A DNA stretch of 64,000 nt from Rhizophagus irregularis (Eukaryota; Glomeromycota; Glomeromycetes; Glomerales; Glomeraceae), in contig NC_089431.1 of assembly GCF_026210795.1 (NCBI RefSeq), positions 4,154,001-4,218,000 on the forward strand, given 5' to 3'. Under the pieces are notes generated by a model. That model ran no database searches. It saw nothing but the letters and a program-made list of their open reading frames with translations, and was not told where the DNA came from. A program made the translations under genes and the position numbers. Positions 46,444 through 57,982 of this stretch are shown here, one piece after another; within the stretch, counting starts at the first letter, position 1; every line of letters begins with the position of its first letter.

Positions 46444-48119
46444 TAGTGCTCCGAAAAAAATCTGATCTGATCTGGGATCCGCAGATTTGATCCAAGTCAG
46501 ATCAGTTTGGTTTTCAAAATTTTGATCCGTAAATCAGATCAGATTTAAAAAAAATCTGATCTGATCAAATTCAGATCAGATCAGATCAAACACAAGAAAA
46601 TCTGATCTGATCTGAACAGATTTCGGATCAGATTTTTTTTTTAAATTAAAATTTTTTTTAAAAAAAAAATTCATTTTTTTAAAAACCCTTTCCTGGACAA
46701 ATGGACGCCAGACGACCAAGATTTAAAAGAACGAACTAGGTAAGTTCATTTCTTTTTTTTTATTATTTTTACTTGAGGGAACTTAATTAACGGTTTTCTT
46801 CTTTTTTATTAGGAAGCCTAGATGAACGAAGCCTAACGACCAGGATTTAAAAAAAAAGAACGAACCTATGGTGAGTTCGTTCTTTTTTTTAAGGTTTTTT
46901 TTTATTTTTTATTTAAGGGAACGTAATTAACGTTTTCTTTCTTTTTTTTAGGAAACCTGGACGTAAACAAAGTCGTTAACGACCAGGATTTAAAAAAAGA
47001 ATGAACTATGGTAAGTTCGTTTCTTTTTTTAAGTTTTTTTTTTTAATTTACTTAAGGAAACATAATTAACGTTCTCTTTCTTTTTTTTTAGGAAACCTGG
47101 ATGTGGACGAAGCCATTAATGACTAGGATTTAAAAAAAGAATGAACTATGGTAAGTTCATTTCTTTTTTTAAGTTTTTTTTTTATTTTTACTTAAGAGAA
47201 CGTAATTAACGTTCCCTTTCTTTTTTTTTTAGGAAACCTGGACGAACGAAGTCGTTAAGATGTTAACAACCAGGATTTAAAAAAAAGAACGAACTATGGT
47301 AAGTTCGTTTCTTTTTTTAAGTTTTTTTTTAATTTACTTAAGGGAACGTAATTAACGTTCCCTTTCTTTTTTTTTTAGAAAACCTGGACGTGGACGAAGT
47401 CGTTAATGACTAGGATTTAAAAAAAGAATGAACTATGGTAAGTTCATTTCTTTTTTTAAGTTTTTTTTTTAATTTACTTAAGGGAACGTAATTAACGTTC
47501 CCTTTTTTTTTTAGGAAACCTGGACGTGAATGAAGCCATTAATGACCAGGATTTAAAAAAAGAACGAACTATGGTAAGTTCATTTCTTTTTAAGTTTTTT
47601 TTTTATTTTTACTTAAGGAAACGTAATTAACGTTCCCTTTCTTTTTTTAGGAAACCTGGACGAACGAAGTCGTTAAGACGTTAACGACCAGGATTTAAAA
47701 AAAAGAACGAACTATAGTAAGTTCGTTTCTTTTTTTTAGGTTTTTTTTTTATTTTTACTTAAGGGAACGTAATTAACGTTCCCTTTCTTTTATTTTTAGG
47801 AAACCTGGACACGAGACAAAGCTAAACGACCAGGATTTAAAAGAACGAACTATGGTAAGTTCATTTTTTTATTTTTATTTTTATTTTTTTTACTTTAAGA
47901 AACGTAATTAACGTTTCCTTTCCTTTTTTTAGTACAAGGACCAGATCTGAACCAGATTCGGATCAGATTCAAATCGGATTCAAATGGATCCGAACCAGAT
48001 TCGGATCAAATTGAACTAGATCTGATCAGATTCGGATCAGATCAGATCTATTAAAATAAAAATCAAATTAGATCAGATTTAAGTTAAATCCAGTCTGAAC
48101 CGATCTGTTAAGAGCACTA
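46444..48119. mobile_element. Non-autonomous hAT-like element with 8-bp target duplication
   Basis: TATAAATA stands directly before (46436..46443) and after (48120..48127) a 1676-bp segment with ends TAGTGCTC and GAGCACTA, the form usual for hAT elements. The first and last ~180 bp are packed with GATCTGAT-type motifs that may bind transposase. The middle is a nine-unit tandem array. No transposase is encoded. Confidence 0.75.
46681..47935 (+). repeat. Tandem array of nine exon-like units (~140 bp)
   Basis: Nine units, each with the same order: a T-rich tract ending in TTTTTAG, then GAAACCTGGACG..., a conserved ACCAGGATTTAAAAAAAGAA, ACTATG, GTAAGTTCGTTTC (donor-like), a T-run, CTTAAGGGAACG, TAATTAACGTTCCC and the next T-rich tract. 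Two imperfect palindromes recur in every unit (GAACGAAC...GTTCGTTC and GGGAACGT..AACGTTCCC). The ~57-66 bp between acceptor-like and donor-like sites is open in some units but has stops in others, so protein coding is doubtful. Confidence 0.85.
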
Positions 48120-48339
48120 TATAAATATATTGCTCAAATTTATTTACATTATAAAAACAATTAAAATACTAATTTAATATATTAAATGTCCTATAATATA
48201 TAATACATAAAGTATTACTCTCGAAACTTATTATCTAATCCAAGAGAACCTACAAAAAGAAGTAAAATAAAACGTTAATAATGTTTCTTAAAAAAAATTA
48301 AAGTTTCAAAATTTCAAAGTTGAAACTTATCGATCAAAA

Positions 48340-49130
48340 GCCCAAAAGAAACTGATATCTAAAAAAAAAATAAAATTAAGCCAATTTAATTTTACCAATC
48401 CAAAAGGCAGTATTAAAGCCGATACCTAAAAAAAGAAATAAAAAAATGTTAGAAAAAGTTATTTTTTTAAAAAAAACAAAGTTTCAAAAAAACAAAAATT
48501 TTGAAATTTACCCGATCTAAGTGAAGAGTCTCACCGATACCTAAAAAAAGAATAAAAAAAAAATATTAGAAAAAAGTTTTTTAAAGTTTTGAAAGAACAA
48601 GAACGAAACTTTAAAACTTAGAAACTTATCCAATCCAAGTGAAGGGTCTCGCCGATACCTAAAAAAGAAATGAAAAAAAATATTAGAAAAAAAATTTTTA
48701 GTTTCGAAAGAACAAGAACGAAACTTTTGAAACTTACTAATCCAAAGTGAAGGGTCTTGCTGATACCTAAAAAAAGAAATAAAAAAACATTAGAAAAAGT
48801 TTTTTTTTTAAAAAAAATAAAGTTTCAAAAAAATGAAAATTTCGAAACTTACCGATCCAAAAAAAGATTCAAAAGAAGAACGAAACTTACCTATTCAAAA
48901 GAAAGGTTGAAGCCGATACATCATACATACCTAAGAAAAAAAGAAAAAAAATTAAATTTATTATTTTAAAAAAAACAAATAAGTTTCAAAGTAAAACCTT
49001 CAAAACTTACTGAATCTAAACTAAAAAATGTTTCAAAATAAATGAAATGAACGAAACTTATCAATTCAATTCAAAGAAAGCCGATATCTAAAATGGAAGT
49101 GTTTTTTTAAAAAAGGAAAAAAAGTAACTT
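48340..49130 (-). repeat. Tandem array of about seven units, exon-like on minus strand
   Basis: Units of about 105-150 bp. On the minus strand each has a T-rich tract ending TTTTTAG, then GTATCGGC(G/T)AGACCCTTCA and a few more bases, then GGTAAGTTTC (donor-like) and a GAAACTTT/AAAGTTTC stem. The exon-like part is only about 27-30 bp. It differs in sequence from the array at 46681 but has the same layout. Confidence 0.75.
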
Positions 49131-49625
49131 TTAAAAGCTCAAAAAGATTATCTTTAGACACAAACCATAATTGACTAGGCTGATCTGCCAATTGATTTAT
49201 TTTGCTGATTTTGCCATTAGTCAAAAATTTTGACAATTCTTTTTTTTAAAAATTCATTAAAAGATGGGTATGTTTAATTGTTTTAAAAAAAAAATTGTGC
49301 ACTTATCCCTTTTTTTATAAATTCATTTAAAAAGGGGCAGATTTTTAGATGTTAGAAAAAAAAATTTTTATTTCATTAATTTCATTATAAAGGATGTCCC
49401 TTTTTCTTTTTTAAAAATTCATTAGAGAGTGAAGTAATTATATTTAAGAAAATTTTTTTTTTTTACTAGCACTTTTCCCTTTTTTATAAATTCATTTAAA
49501 TGGGCCAATTTTTATATAGAAAAAAAATTTTATTTCATTATAAAAGAATGAATTTTTTAAAAATGTTAAAAAAGAAATTTTTTTTTATCACTGATTTACC
49601 CTCTTTATAACATTATTAATACACT
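49131..49625. other. AT-rich linker upstream of hAT transposase
   Basis: Several repeats of (T)CCCTTTTT..AAATTCATT(T)AAA blocks (about 49245, 49305, 49405, 49475) form a loose direct repeat of 80-100 bp. Probably part of the transposon's 5' region. Confidence 0.4.
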
Positions 49626-51837
49626 ATGGAAGTCGGTGATGATGATAATGGTAATGAACAAGATTTTGAAAATGAAGTTTTACTGACAGTGGAAAGTTTT
49701 AAAGGTAGTATTGTCTAGATCTATTTTACAAAAGATCCTGATTTTAAAGAAAATAAGAAGGCCACCTGCAAACATTGTTCTAAAGTTTATGTGTATTTTG
49801 GGGGCAACACATCAAATTTAAAGAAACATTTAAAAAAACATAATATACAAATGAATTAAAATCATGGACAAGACATTAGAGAAATGTTTAGCTCTTCTAA
49901 GGTATATGTCTTTACTTTATTTCTTGTAAAGTTTTTCAAATTTGAATTTCCATTATTAATAATAGTTATTAATTAGTGGGTTTATAATAATGATACAATG
50001 AGAGGAAAACTTGTCCAATAGGTTATAATGAATTAACAACCCTTTAGCGTTGTTGAAGAACTAAGTTTTATTGAGTTTATGCATTCATTCCATCCCAGTG
50101 CCTTGGTATCCTTAGTAGACACGATCAAGAGAAACATTTACAATCTTTACAAAGTAAATGTTAAAAAGATTAAAGATATTTTGCAAATGGTGCCAGAAAA
50201 GATATTATTTACAACCGATATCTGGACTTCCCTCTCAACCAAATCTTTCCTGTCCTTAACTGCCCATTTCATTGATAAAGAATGAAAGTTATGAAGTGTG
50301 ATAGTTGACTTTATACAAATGTATAGATCTCACACTGGCAAAAATATTAAAAATACATTCATATTAGGATTAGAAAATTTGTCAATTGAAGATAAGGTAA
50401 TTACTTATTCTTAAATTTATTCTTAAATTTAAGTTAGAATAAATATATTTAATTTGTTTATAAATTTTATAGCTATTTGGAATTACTCTTGATAATGCCT
50501 CAAATAATCAAGTATTTATTAATGAATTAAGTAAATGGGCAGATCAAAATCATATCATTTTTAACAGTGAAAACTACTTTAGATGCTTTGTGCATACAAT
50601 TAATATAGGTGTACAAGAATTTTTAAAATATTTAGATCAAGAACTAGGTTTAAGTCAGGTTAGAATTTTTTTATTTTACTTAATTTTGGTTTATTAATTA
50701 ATAATTTAATTTATTCATTTATAGCTCAGGCAACTTCTTAATAAAATTTGTGCATCTACTCAACGGTGTGAAAAATTAAGCCTTGCATGTAAGAATAATA
50801 GTATTGATGATTTAAAACCTATAATAGATGTGCCAACAAGGTGGAATTTGATGTGTGAAATGATTTCAAGAGCTTTATTAATAAAACCTGTAAGCTTTTT
50901 TACGTACTATATTTACTGTAATTTTGTATTATTACTTATTACTTTTCAAATTAATTATTTATTGGGCTCTTGATATTACTGCAATATCTGATCATGATCT
51001 CAAAAGCTATACACTTACAGAAGAACAATGGAATGGACTTAGAAAAATAGTGGATTTTCTTGAACTATTTAAAGAAGTAACAGCAGTAATTTCAGGAAGT
51101 ACATATTCAACACTTTTTATGATGATTCTATTATTCAATTTTTTAATTAATCATGTAGAAGATATTATTGGAGATGAGAATGAAAAAGTTAATGATGAAA
51201 ATGATGATGAAAATGATGATGAGAATATACGAATTGAAAAATCAATAAAAAAAGCTGCTAAATATTGCAAAGATAAATTATTGAAATACTATGTCAAGAC
51301 AAATAACGTGTATTCAATAGCAGTTATCTTAGATCTGAGATTAAAAATACAATATTTTAAAGATGAAGAGTGGGATGATGATTTAATAAATGAAATTAAT
51401 CAAAAGTATGTACTTTTAAAGTTTTTGATATATTTATTTAATAATTATATTAATCATTAATTTTTTATTTAGTTTTGTGAATATTTTTAATTCTAATTAT
51501 GCCACTACCTCCTTAAATTCCAACATTTCCTTCACCTCAAAAGAAAAATCAGTAATATCACGTGTATTTAAACGTCACTATGGAAAATGTAGATAAATTT
51601 AAAACATATATTGCTTTACCAACTGTTTCTGGTAAAACTTTGGATCCTCTCAAATGGTCGCGAATTAATGAAACTCAATATCTACAACTTAGTAAGATGG
51701 CCCATGATTATTTAGCTATACCTGCTACAAGTGTACCATCAGAGCAGTGTTTTTCAATTTCAAAAAATTTAATTACAAACAATAGAAACTGTTTAATAGG
51801 AAAAACAATAAGAATAAGTATATATTTGAAATCCTAG
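49626..51837 (+). pseudogene. Decayed BED-hAT transposase, multi-exon
   Basis: Likely exons 49626..49901, about 50037..50396, 50473..50658, 50725..50889, about 50968..51405 and about 51473..51837. The first has a BED zinc finger (CKHCSKVY...SNLKKHLKKH). Next come the catalytic-region motifs FTTDIWTSLSTKSFLSLTAH and ITLDNASNN, then VPTRWNLM. The C-terminal hAT dimerisation motif follows (PLKWSRINETQYLQLSKMAH, ATSVPSEQCFSISKNL). Lesions: TAG inside the BED finger exon (SIV*IYF), two TGA codons after FIDKE, and loss of the AG before the fifth exon (TTATTGGG where TTATTAG is expected). It once moved DNA by cut-and-paste; now inactive. Confidence 0.88.
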
Positions 51838-53160
51838 AATTATTTATTGAATAATGAATAAATAATTATTTATTTTTAAAATTATATTATTTTTTTTATT
51901 TTATTTTATTTTTTTCTTAGTATTATAAATATAAGTATCATGTCAATAAAGTAACTAATCTAATATCTATCTATATAACTAAAAAAGATTAAGTGAAATA
52001 TAATTAATGACTATAGAGAGGTTGGCTAAATACACTTTTTTGAATAATAGTGTAGTTAGCCGAAATATTCACAGATAACTGTAACATTTTGAATTGCTGT
52101 TTCGTATTCTTTATAAGACCCGCTTGATCAACAAATCATGTTGTACATATTGTATATCTAATAGAATTTTTTTTTTTTTTTTTTTTTGATTATTAAATTA
52201 CCGATTTATTTTTTTTTCAAATATTTATTTTTTTCATCATTTTTTTTTTAAACCTATTTTTAAATTTTTTTCCTTTTCTTTACCATTCTTTTTTTTCTTT
52301 TCCTCTTTCTTTTTGATTTGGTTTTTTTTTCACCAAGAATTTTTTTGGTTTTTTTTCATTCTTTTCCCGTTTATTTTTCCAAACTAAAATTTTTTTTTTT
52401 TATAAATAATTCTATTGTTTTAGTCTTTTAAGACCGATTTTTTTTATACTATTTTTTTTTCGGTCTTTATTTTTAGACCATATTATTAAAAATTTTTTTT
52501 CAGTCTTTTTGAACCTTATTTTTCAGAATTTTTTTTGGTACCTATTTTTTTTATGAATTCCTTTTTTTTCAAAAATTTCCTTTTTTTAAACCAATTTCTT
52601 TTTTTATCCTTTTTTTTCCCCTAATTTTATTTTTGTTTTTTTTTCAAATTTTCTTTATTGTTATTTTTTTGGGGTTTTTTTCGAATTTTTTAAAACCTTT
52701 TTTTTGAGTTGGTTTTTTTTCCAATTTGAAAATTCTTTTTTCACTTTTCTTTTTTTGGATTAGCTTTTAACTTTTTTTCCAATCTGAAAAATTTTTCTTT
52801 TTTTGGTTTGGCTTTTTTTTTGTTTTTTCCTGAACCATATTTTAAACCATTTAGATTTGGATCAGTGATCAGATTGATGCTGCAGCACCACAGTAATTCT
52901 TCTTAATAAGAATATTTTCTCTAATTATTTTTTAGGTTCAATAATAGACTGACATATAATTTACTTATTTATTTATTTTTTGTAATAATAGATCTGACAA
53001 TAGATCGGAATAATTAATTTTCTAAAAAATTTTTTTTTTCATAACAATAGATTGTTATAATTGATTTTTGGAGGATTTTTTTTTACTTTAATTTTAAAAT
53101 ATATTATTAATACTTTAAAACTAAAATGTTTGCCATGAACCCTTTTTTTAATTAAAAATA
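51838..53160. other. T-rich region, probable 3' part of transposon
   Basis: From 52165 to 52830 the plus strand is dominated by T runs separated by short variable words (TTTTTTTCCAATTTGAAAA, TTGGTTTTTTTT), a possible decayed version of the minus-orientation arrays. No gene. Confidence 0.4.
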
Positions 53161-53339
53161 TAAAATTGAATCAGATTCAAATTGGATTTAGATTAGATTC
53201 AGATTAGATTCAGATTAGATTCAGATTAGATTTAATTTGATTTGGATCAAATCCAATTTTTTTAAAATAAATCAGATTGGATCAAATCTTACTATCTAAA
53301 TCTGATCTGATCTGATCTGTGCGGAACCCTACTAGTACC

Positions 53340-54590
53340 TGAATATTTCATAGCGTTACTGAGTTTCTTGAAGTATTTGAGGTTTCCTTGCGGGATGGTA
53401 CCACATCTAAAAACACTGTGCGCCTATCATCATTCTCCATTCTGAAAACATTTTCATTAGTTAGGACGATGGTAGACATAAAGTTCTTGTACTATATTGG
53501 TGTCTTGTGTTTTCATGGATTTCCATTATGCCACCTATTACCTTATCCTTCAAAGAGCGATACAGATTATTTCACTGGTTTTTTTCTGTGGGTATTTCCT
53601 CGAGAAGGAGAAGGACCTTGCCTTGTAACTGCGCATTGAAACTACTAAGAATCGTCTGAGGATCGCTGGTCTTATAAATGAGTTGAGTGTCTAGGATACT
53701 GCGTTAGATGAAATCTGTTATAATACTCTTATCCCAATCCTGTCCTGATTTCAGGTAAAGAATTGAGTACATCTTCCTTTCAGCAGATATACTGGCCAAC
53801 CATTTGATGATATATTTGGTGAGATTCCAATCACCTGAACACCAGATATCCTGAATATGGGAGAAGATAAACTTAACTGCAAGATGGATCTTAGATTCAA
53901 AGGTGGATATTGGACGCAAGATGTGGAGAAATCCTGGAAAGATATTCAAATAGAGTTGGCCTGTTGAGGATCTGAAGATTCGCTGTTTATGAGGATCACA
54001 GATTGCAATTAAGGTTGCCTGCCTAAACCTCTCCAAAATTTTACGATTAGCTTTTCCAAGATTTTACTATAGTTTTATTATAGTTTTGGCAAGGTTTTGG
54101 CAGTTTCGGCATTTATAATAAGTTTTGTCAGGTTTTGCTTTTTTCCAGAATTTCGCCAACTTTTTAATAAGACTTTCATATAGTTTTGGCAAAGTTTCGC
54201 TATTTCAGCATTTCGCCAACTTGCCAAAACCTTCTAGTTTCTCCAGCAACCTTAGTTGCAATACATACATCGGTATTCTCATACATAAACCACTTGTAGA
54301 TGTTGAATTCAGTCTTTTAAGAGGGACTTTGTTCAGGTTGTATGTAGAATGCCTTAGTGATTGGATGGATAAGTTTACCAATATTTTTGTCAATAATATG
54401 TTTCAAACTTTTACTATCTGGGTCCTACCAGAAAACCCCATGAGGATCTGCATAGGAAATAAAATAACTGTAAAGATACCTCTTGACTTGATTGAGATCA
54501 CTCATACTCTTTGCAGCGATAATAAGCCATTTAAGCTCATTGATACTGAAGGCTTTCTTTTATTCGTCCAAACTTGAAAATAACTTGAAC
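53340..54590 (-). pseudogene. Decayed primase/helicase-like gene
   Basis: On the minus strand, fragments in a consistent order but with stops and frame changes: LKWLIIAAKSMSDLNQVKR and SYADPHGVF (54520-54410), TEFNIYKWFMYENTDV (about 54300), LYLNIFPGFLHILRPIS (53975-53920), WLASISAERKMYSILYLKSG, DKSIITDFI, LSSFNAQLQGKVLLLLEEIP and a last piece resembling RRTVFLDV. The LYLKSG..DKS segment sits where a Walker A motif is expected in D5/DUF5906-type helicases, with its glycine lost. Similar genes recur in Rhizophagus as part of repeats, from memory. Probably replication protein of an integrated mobile element; dead. Confidence 0.55.
54002..54262. mobile_element. MITE-like insertion in the primase/helicase remnant
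   Basis: Inverted ends ATTGCAATTAAGGTTGC (left) and ATTGCAACTAAGGTTGC (right, reverse complement). It interrupts the reading of the remnant between CIAT (right) and ICDPHKQRIF (left). Inside, TTTTGGCAA(G/A)(T/G)TT and TTTCGCCAAC words recur on opposite strands. Confidence 0.55.
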
Positions 54591-55800
54591 TTGAGTAGTT
54601 ATTTTTTGTTCTATCAAATCGAGATCTAATTTGTAGTTACTTAATCTTCAATTGCTGAATATTTTTCCAAAGATCTGCACTCCTACCTGGCTATTTCTCT
54701 GCGGCTCAACAGACTTTCTAGGGACCATTGCGTGTCAGAATGATATGTTTACTTGAGTATGTTAGAGGTTTGGATTACCGCCCCTATTGGTCACTTGCTC
54801 ACTACGTTCGCTCTATATAGAGATAATCAACCTGCTAACCAAGAGTGTAAACTTACCTGCTGACCTACCTGCTGACCTACCTGTTTACTCAGTTTGCTAT
54901 CTCACTGCTTCCAATAGGAAAATGAACGGAATCCTGAAAGTGTTTCAGATTGTTTCAGAATTTTTGATCTGAGGGGTAAAAATAAAAATATTTTCTGAAA
55001 AGTATTCCTGCCTACTTTTACCAAAATTGCCGAAACATCTGAAACATTGAAATACCCCCTATGATTCTCTCTTATTTTCCTCTCTTTTTCCTTATTTTAT
55101 CGTTTTTTAGTATATTATTATATTTTAGATCTAGTTTCAGATTGTTTCAGATATATGGAGTATTCCTGAGCCCCATAGGGGTCAAATAGGTACTGTGAGA
55201 CCATGAAGCCAAGATGGGTAGAGCCTGTGACACATACATCCAGCCCGATGATAATAGAATGCCAATTGTTCAGCCAGAATTAATGTTAATTCTAGCTAAA
55301 ATGATTTATAAATTCATATTATTAGAAATTTTATTATATATAAAATTGTGATACCCATTAAATTTTTTCTATATTCATTAAGAATAATAAATATATATTT
55401 AATTGTTTCAAAAAAAAATAAAGTTTATAGGATAAATAATTCTCATTCAGTTATTTTAAACAAAAATATTTTTATATTAGTTTTTAATTTAGGCCAGTTT
55501 ATAAATTTAAGCCTGCATTATATTAGTATTAAACTGGCCAAATTCCTTTAAATTTATTCAAAACATAGTAAAATAACCAAAATTAAAACTTATATATCTT
55601 ATGTTACAGTAATTCAATTTGAAAAAACTCTTTGTTACATAAAAGTATACTGTTTAAACTACAATATTACAGAAAGTTTTTTTAAAAAATATTGATTAAA
55701 TTTTTTTTTCTATTTATTTGAAATCATATAATAAAAAGTGGTGGCTTTAGACTGTGTGCACCATATAATAAAAACTCAAATAAAAATTAAAGTACAAATT
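54591..55800. other. Intergenic, nothing firm
   Basis: A short direct repeat CTGCTGACCTACCTGCTGAC lies at about 54858. CAGATTGTTTCAGA-type words recur at 54945-55150. No gene recognised. Confidence 0.35.
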
Positions 55801-55804
55801 TATA

Positions 55805-56014
55805 TTATTTGTTTGTTTCATCTTCTATTTCTGGCGATTCTTTCATTCCCATTGGTTCTGATTCTTCCACTCCCATTGGTTTCGATTTTTCTATTCCCAT
55901 TGATTCCAATTCTTTCACTCCCATTGGTTCTAATTCTTCTATTCCCATTGGTTCTGAATTTTCTATTACTTCTATTTCGTTCATTTCTGCTAACATTTCT
56001 ATATTTTCTGCCAT
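55805..56014 (-). CDS. Short acidic repeat protein (69 aa), doubtful
   Basis: ATG at 56014 opens 69 codons (MAENIEMLAEMNEIEVIE...) with five copies of an eight-residue repeat of the form EPMG(I/V/M)(E/K)E(L/S), encoded by a 24-bp minisatellite (about 55845-55965; core CCCATTGGTTCTGATTCTTC on plus). Strong conservation of the repeated sense frame hints at coding, but no partner, promoter or family is visible. Confidence 0.3.
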   Translation of the reverse strand: MAENIEMLAEMNEIEVIENSEPMGIEELEPMGVKELESMGIEKSKPMGVEESEPMGMKESPEIEDETNK

Positions 56015-56055
56015 TATTAGATTTTCTTCTGTTTAAATCAGTGTTTCTGGCTTAA

Positions 56056-56454
56056 AAAAGTCAGTGTTAGCTAACATATTCTGCTCTATATAGGTCCAAT
56101 TTGAAGTACCTCATGGATAACAAGAGACAATATTATATATCTCATCATTATAATTTCACGTTTGTATTAATTGTGAAAATTGAAGAGAGAAAGCGTTGTT
56201 AACCGATTTGGTACGTTGAATAGATTAACTATGATTTGCAGTCAGGGAGATTAAGTACGTTTAACTATGACTGAAATCCAATCAAACAAGACACGCTTAA
56301 AACAGGGAGTTCATTTATTGTGTAAAAGGTTATACTTTATTATAGAACTTTATAATTACAAGAATAAGAACTAAAGGAACTAATTCGAACTGAAGGAACT
56401 AAACTTATAACGAAGGAAAATACCAACGTTATTTATATAAAAGTTACTACATAT
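56056..56454. other. Intergenic
   Basis: GAACT(A/G)AAGGAACTAA-type words repeat near 56370-56400. No gene seen. Confidence 0.3.
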
Positions 56455-56615
56455 AAAGATATAATAAATATAATAGATATAATAAATATAAGAAATATAA
56501 CTAATATAATAAATATAACTAATATAATAAATATAATAAATAAATTAAATATAATAAATAAAATAATTATATCGATTATATTAAATATAATTAATATAAT
56601 AAATATAATAGAAAT
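56455..56615. repeat. AT-only tandem repeat (ATAATAAATATA)n
   Basis: About a dozen degenerate copies of a 9-12 bp unit made almost only of A and T. Confidence 0.75.
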
Positions 56616-57168
56616 AATAGGCTAAATAGGCTGCGGCTAGGTCGGCTTGGCACAGTTGGACACAGTAGATCCTAATTTTCCACATGATCTTCTGGCGTAG
56701 TAAATTGTAACTCTACACGTAACTAGGGGTAACAGCATGTTGGTCCAAATATTTTATAATAAATCTATTAACTATTATTAAAAAAATTAATTCTATTACG
56801 AAAAAAATAAAACAAATAAAAAATAAAAAATAAAAAATACGATAAATAAGTTATTAAACCTCTTCAGATCTTCAAGATGGATTATAAATATTAATTTGTC
56901 TTTTCCATTTGGTTGTTTGATCAAGGTGCAATCAATGGTACTAGTTAATATATATTCATAATATTAATATACAGTACAACAAGTAATAGTAATTTAAAGA
57001 TTTATAAATTTTTTATTGATAATTTATTATTTGTTGATGTTAAAGACATAAAAATACTGTTATTTGATTTATGATATAATAAATCTAAAAACTTTAATTA
57101 ATTTTTATAATTACTTAATGGCAAGTAATTATTATTTATAGTTTTTTAAAGTTTTAGGCAAATTTACT
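56616..57168. other. Intergenic
   Basis: AT-rich, no gene or repeat recognised. Confidence 0.3.
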
Positions 57169-57445
57169 ACACAATTTTTTTTTAATAATTTAACTATTAA
57201 CAATTTTTGTCTATATATAACCTAAATCGGCCTTCTAAACCTTCTTTTTAAGCTTAATAAAAGTTGTAAAGTGAGGTGAAATACATAATATATATAAAAT
57301 TCAAACTTTTAAAATATATAAATGAAAAACACTATATGATTAACTCTGTAAAATTTTATAAATTTTGCCAATTTTTACAAATGTAAAAATTCATCTATAA
57401 GATATCTATTCCAAAAAATGATTTATATGAAAAAATAATGTTTTT
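57169..57445. repeat. Direct repeat copy 1 (~277 bp)
   Basis: Runs from ACACAATTTTTT to AAAAAATAATGTTTTT and matches 57983..58262 with scattered substitutions and small indels (shared blocks include GATTAACTCTGTAAAATTT and AATTCATCTATAAGATA). Non-coding; could be direct terminal repeats or a duplicated segment. Confidence 0.8.
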
Positions 57446-57501
57446 AATATAAATTTTATAATGTTTTCTATGTAAAAATAAAAAAAAAATCTAGGTTAAT
57501 T

Positions 57502-57918
57502 TATACATGAAGTCAAAATTAAAGCCTAAAAGTAGAAATATTTCGACTTGGGAAGGTCAAAAGTTGAAATTAAAGTTGAAATGATCGAAATTACATCATA
57601 GTCATGTGATTTTTATAATTATAATTTAATATAAAATTTTAAATGTAAATAATTCTGTCAATATTGATGTTACAAATATGAAATATATATCATTGGAATC
57701 CTCTCGATGAGCTGAATCCAACCGCATAAAGGTCATAAAAATCGAATCACTGGATGTGGAGTTCGTTAACTTTGAATTTTAATATTATTGTTTACTATAA
57801 AATCATATGACTATAACGTAATTTTGACCATTTCAACTTTGGAGAGGCTCAAGTTGAAATCATTTCGACCATTTCGACCATTTTGGAGGTCAAAATTAAC
57901 CAATTTCGGTTTCATGTA
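57502..57918. mobile_element. Mutator-like MITE with 10-bp target duplication
   Basis: TAGGTTAATT occurs at 57492..57501 and 57919..57928. The ends are inverted (left TATACATGAAGTCAAAATTA; right in reverse complement TACATGAAACCGAAATTGGT). Inside, the words GAAATGATCGAAAT / ATTTCGACCATTTC are also inverted. Length 417 bp, non-coding. It lies between the two direct repeats. Confidence 0.7.
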
Positions 57919-57982
57919 TAGGTTAATTATTGCAATGTCACATATATAATAATTAAACAATGTTAAAATTGCATACAAATTT

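Larger units (their letters stand above)
45864..53333. mobile_element. Putative large hAT element region with composite GATC repeats
   Basis: Clusters rich in GATCTGAT/GATTCAGAT occur at 45890-46035 and 53165-53330, around a hAT transposase remnant. The right end (reverse complement) starts TAGGGTTCCGCACAGATCAG, which fits the TARNG start of hAT ends. The left end could be TAGATTCTGCAAAATATCTG at 45864. The 8 bp outside the two ends do not match well, so the pairing is uncertain. It contains the nested element 46444..48119 and two tandem arrays. Confidence 0.4.

Noticed and set aside
46681-47935. Reading the tandem array as a CRISPR array
   Set aside because: Units have no constant-repeat/unique-spacer pattern; whole units drift together, and the setting is a eukaryotic transposon.
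48757-48969. 70-codon basic frame
   Set aside because: Falls within a non-coding tandem array; composition is set by the repeats.
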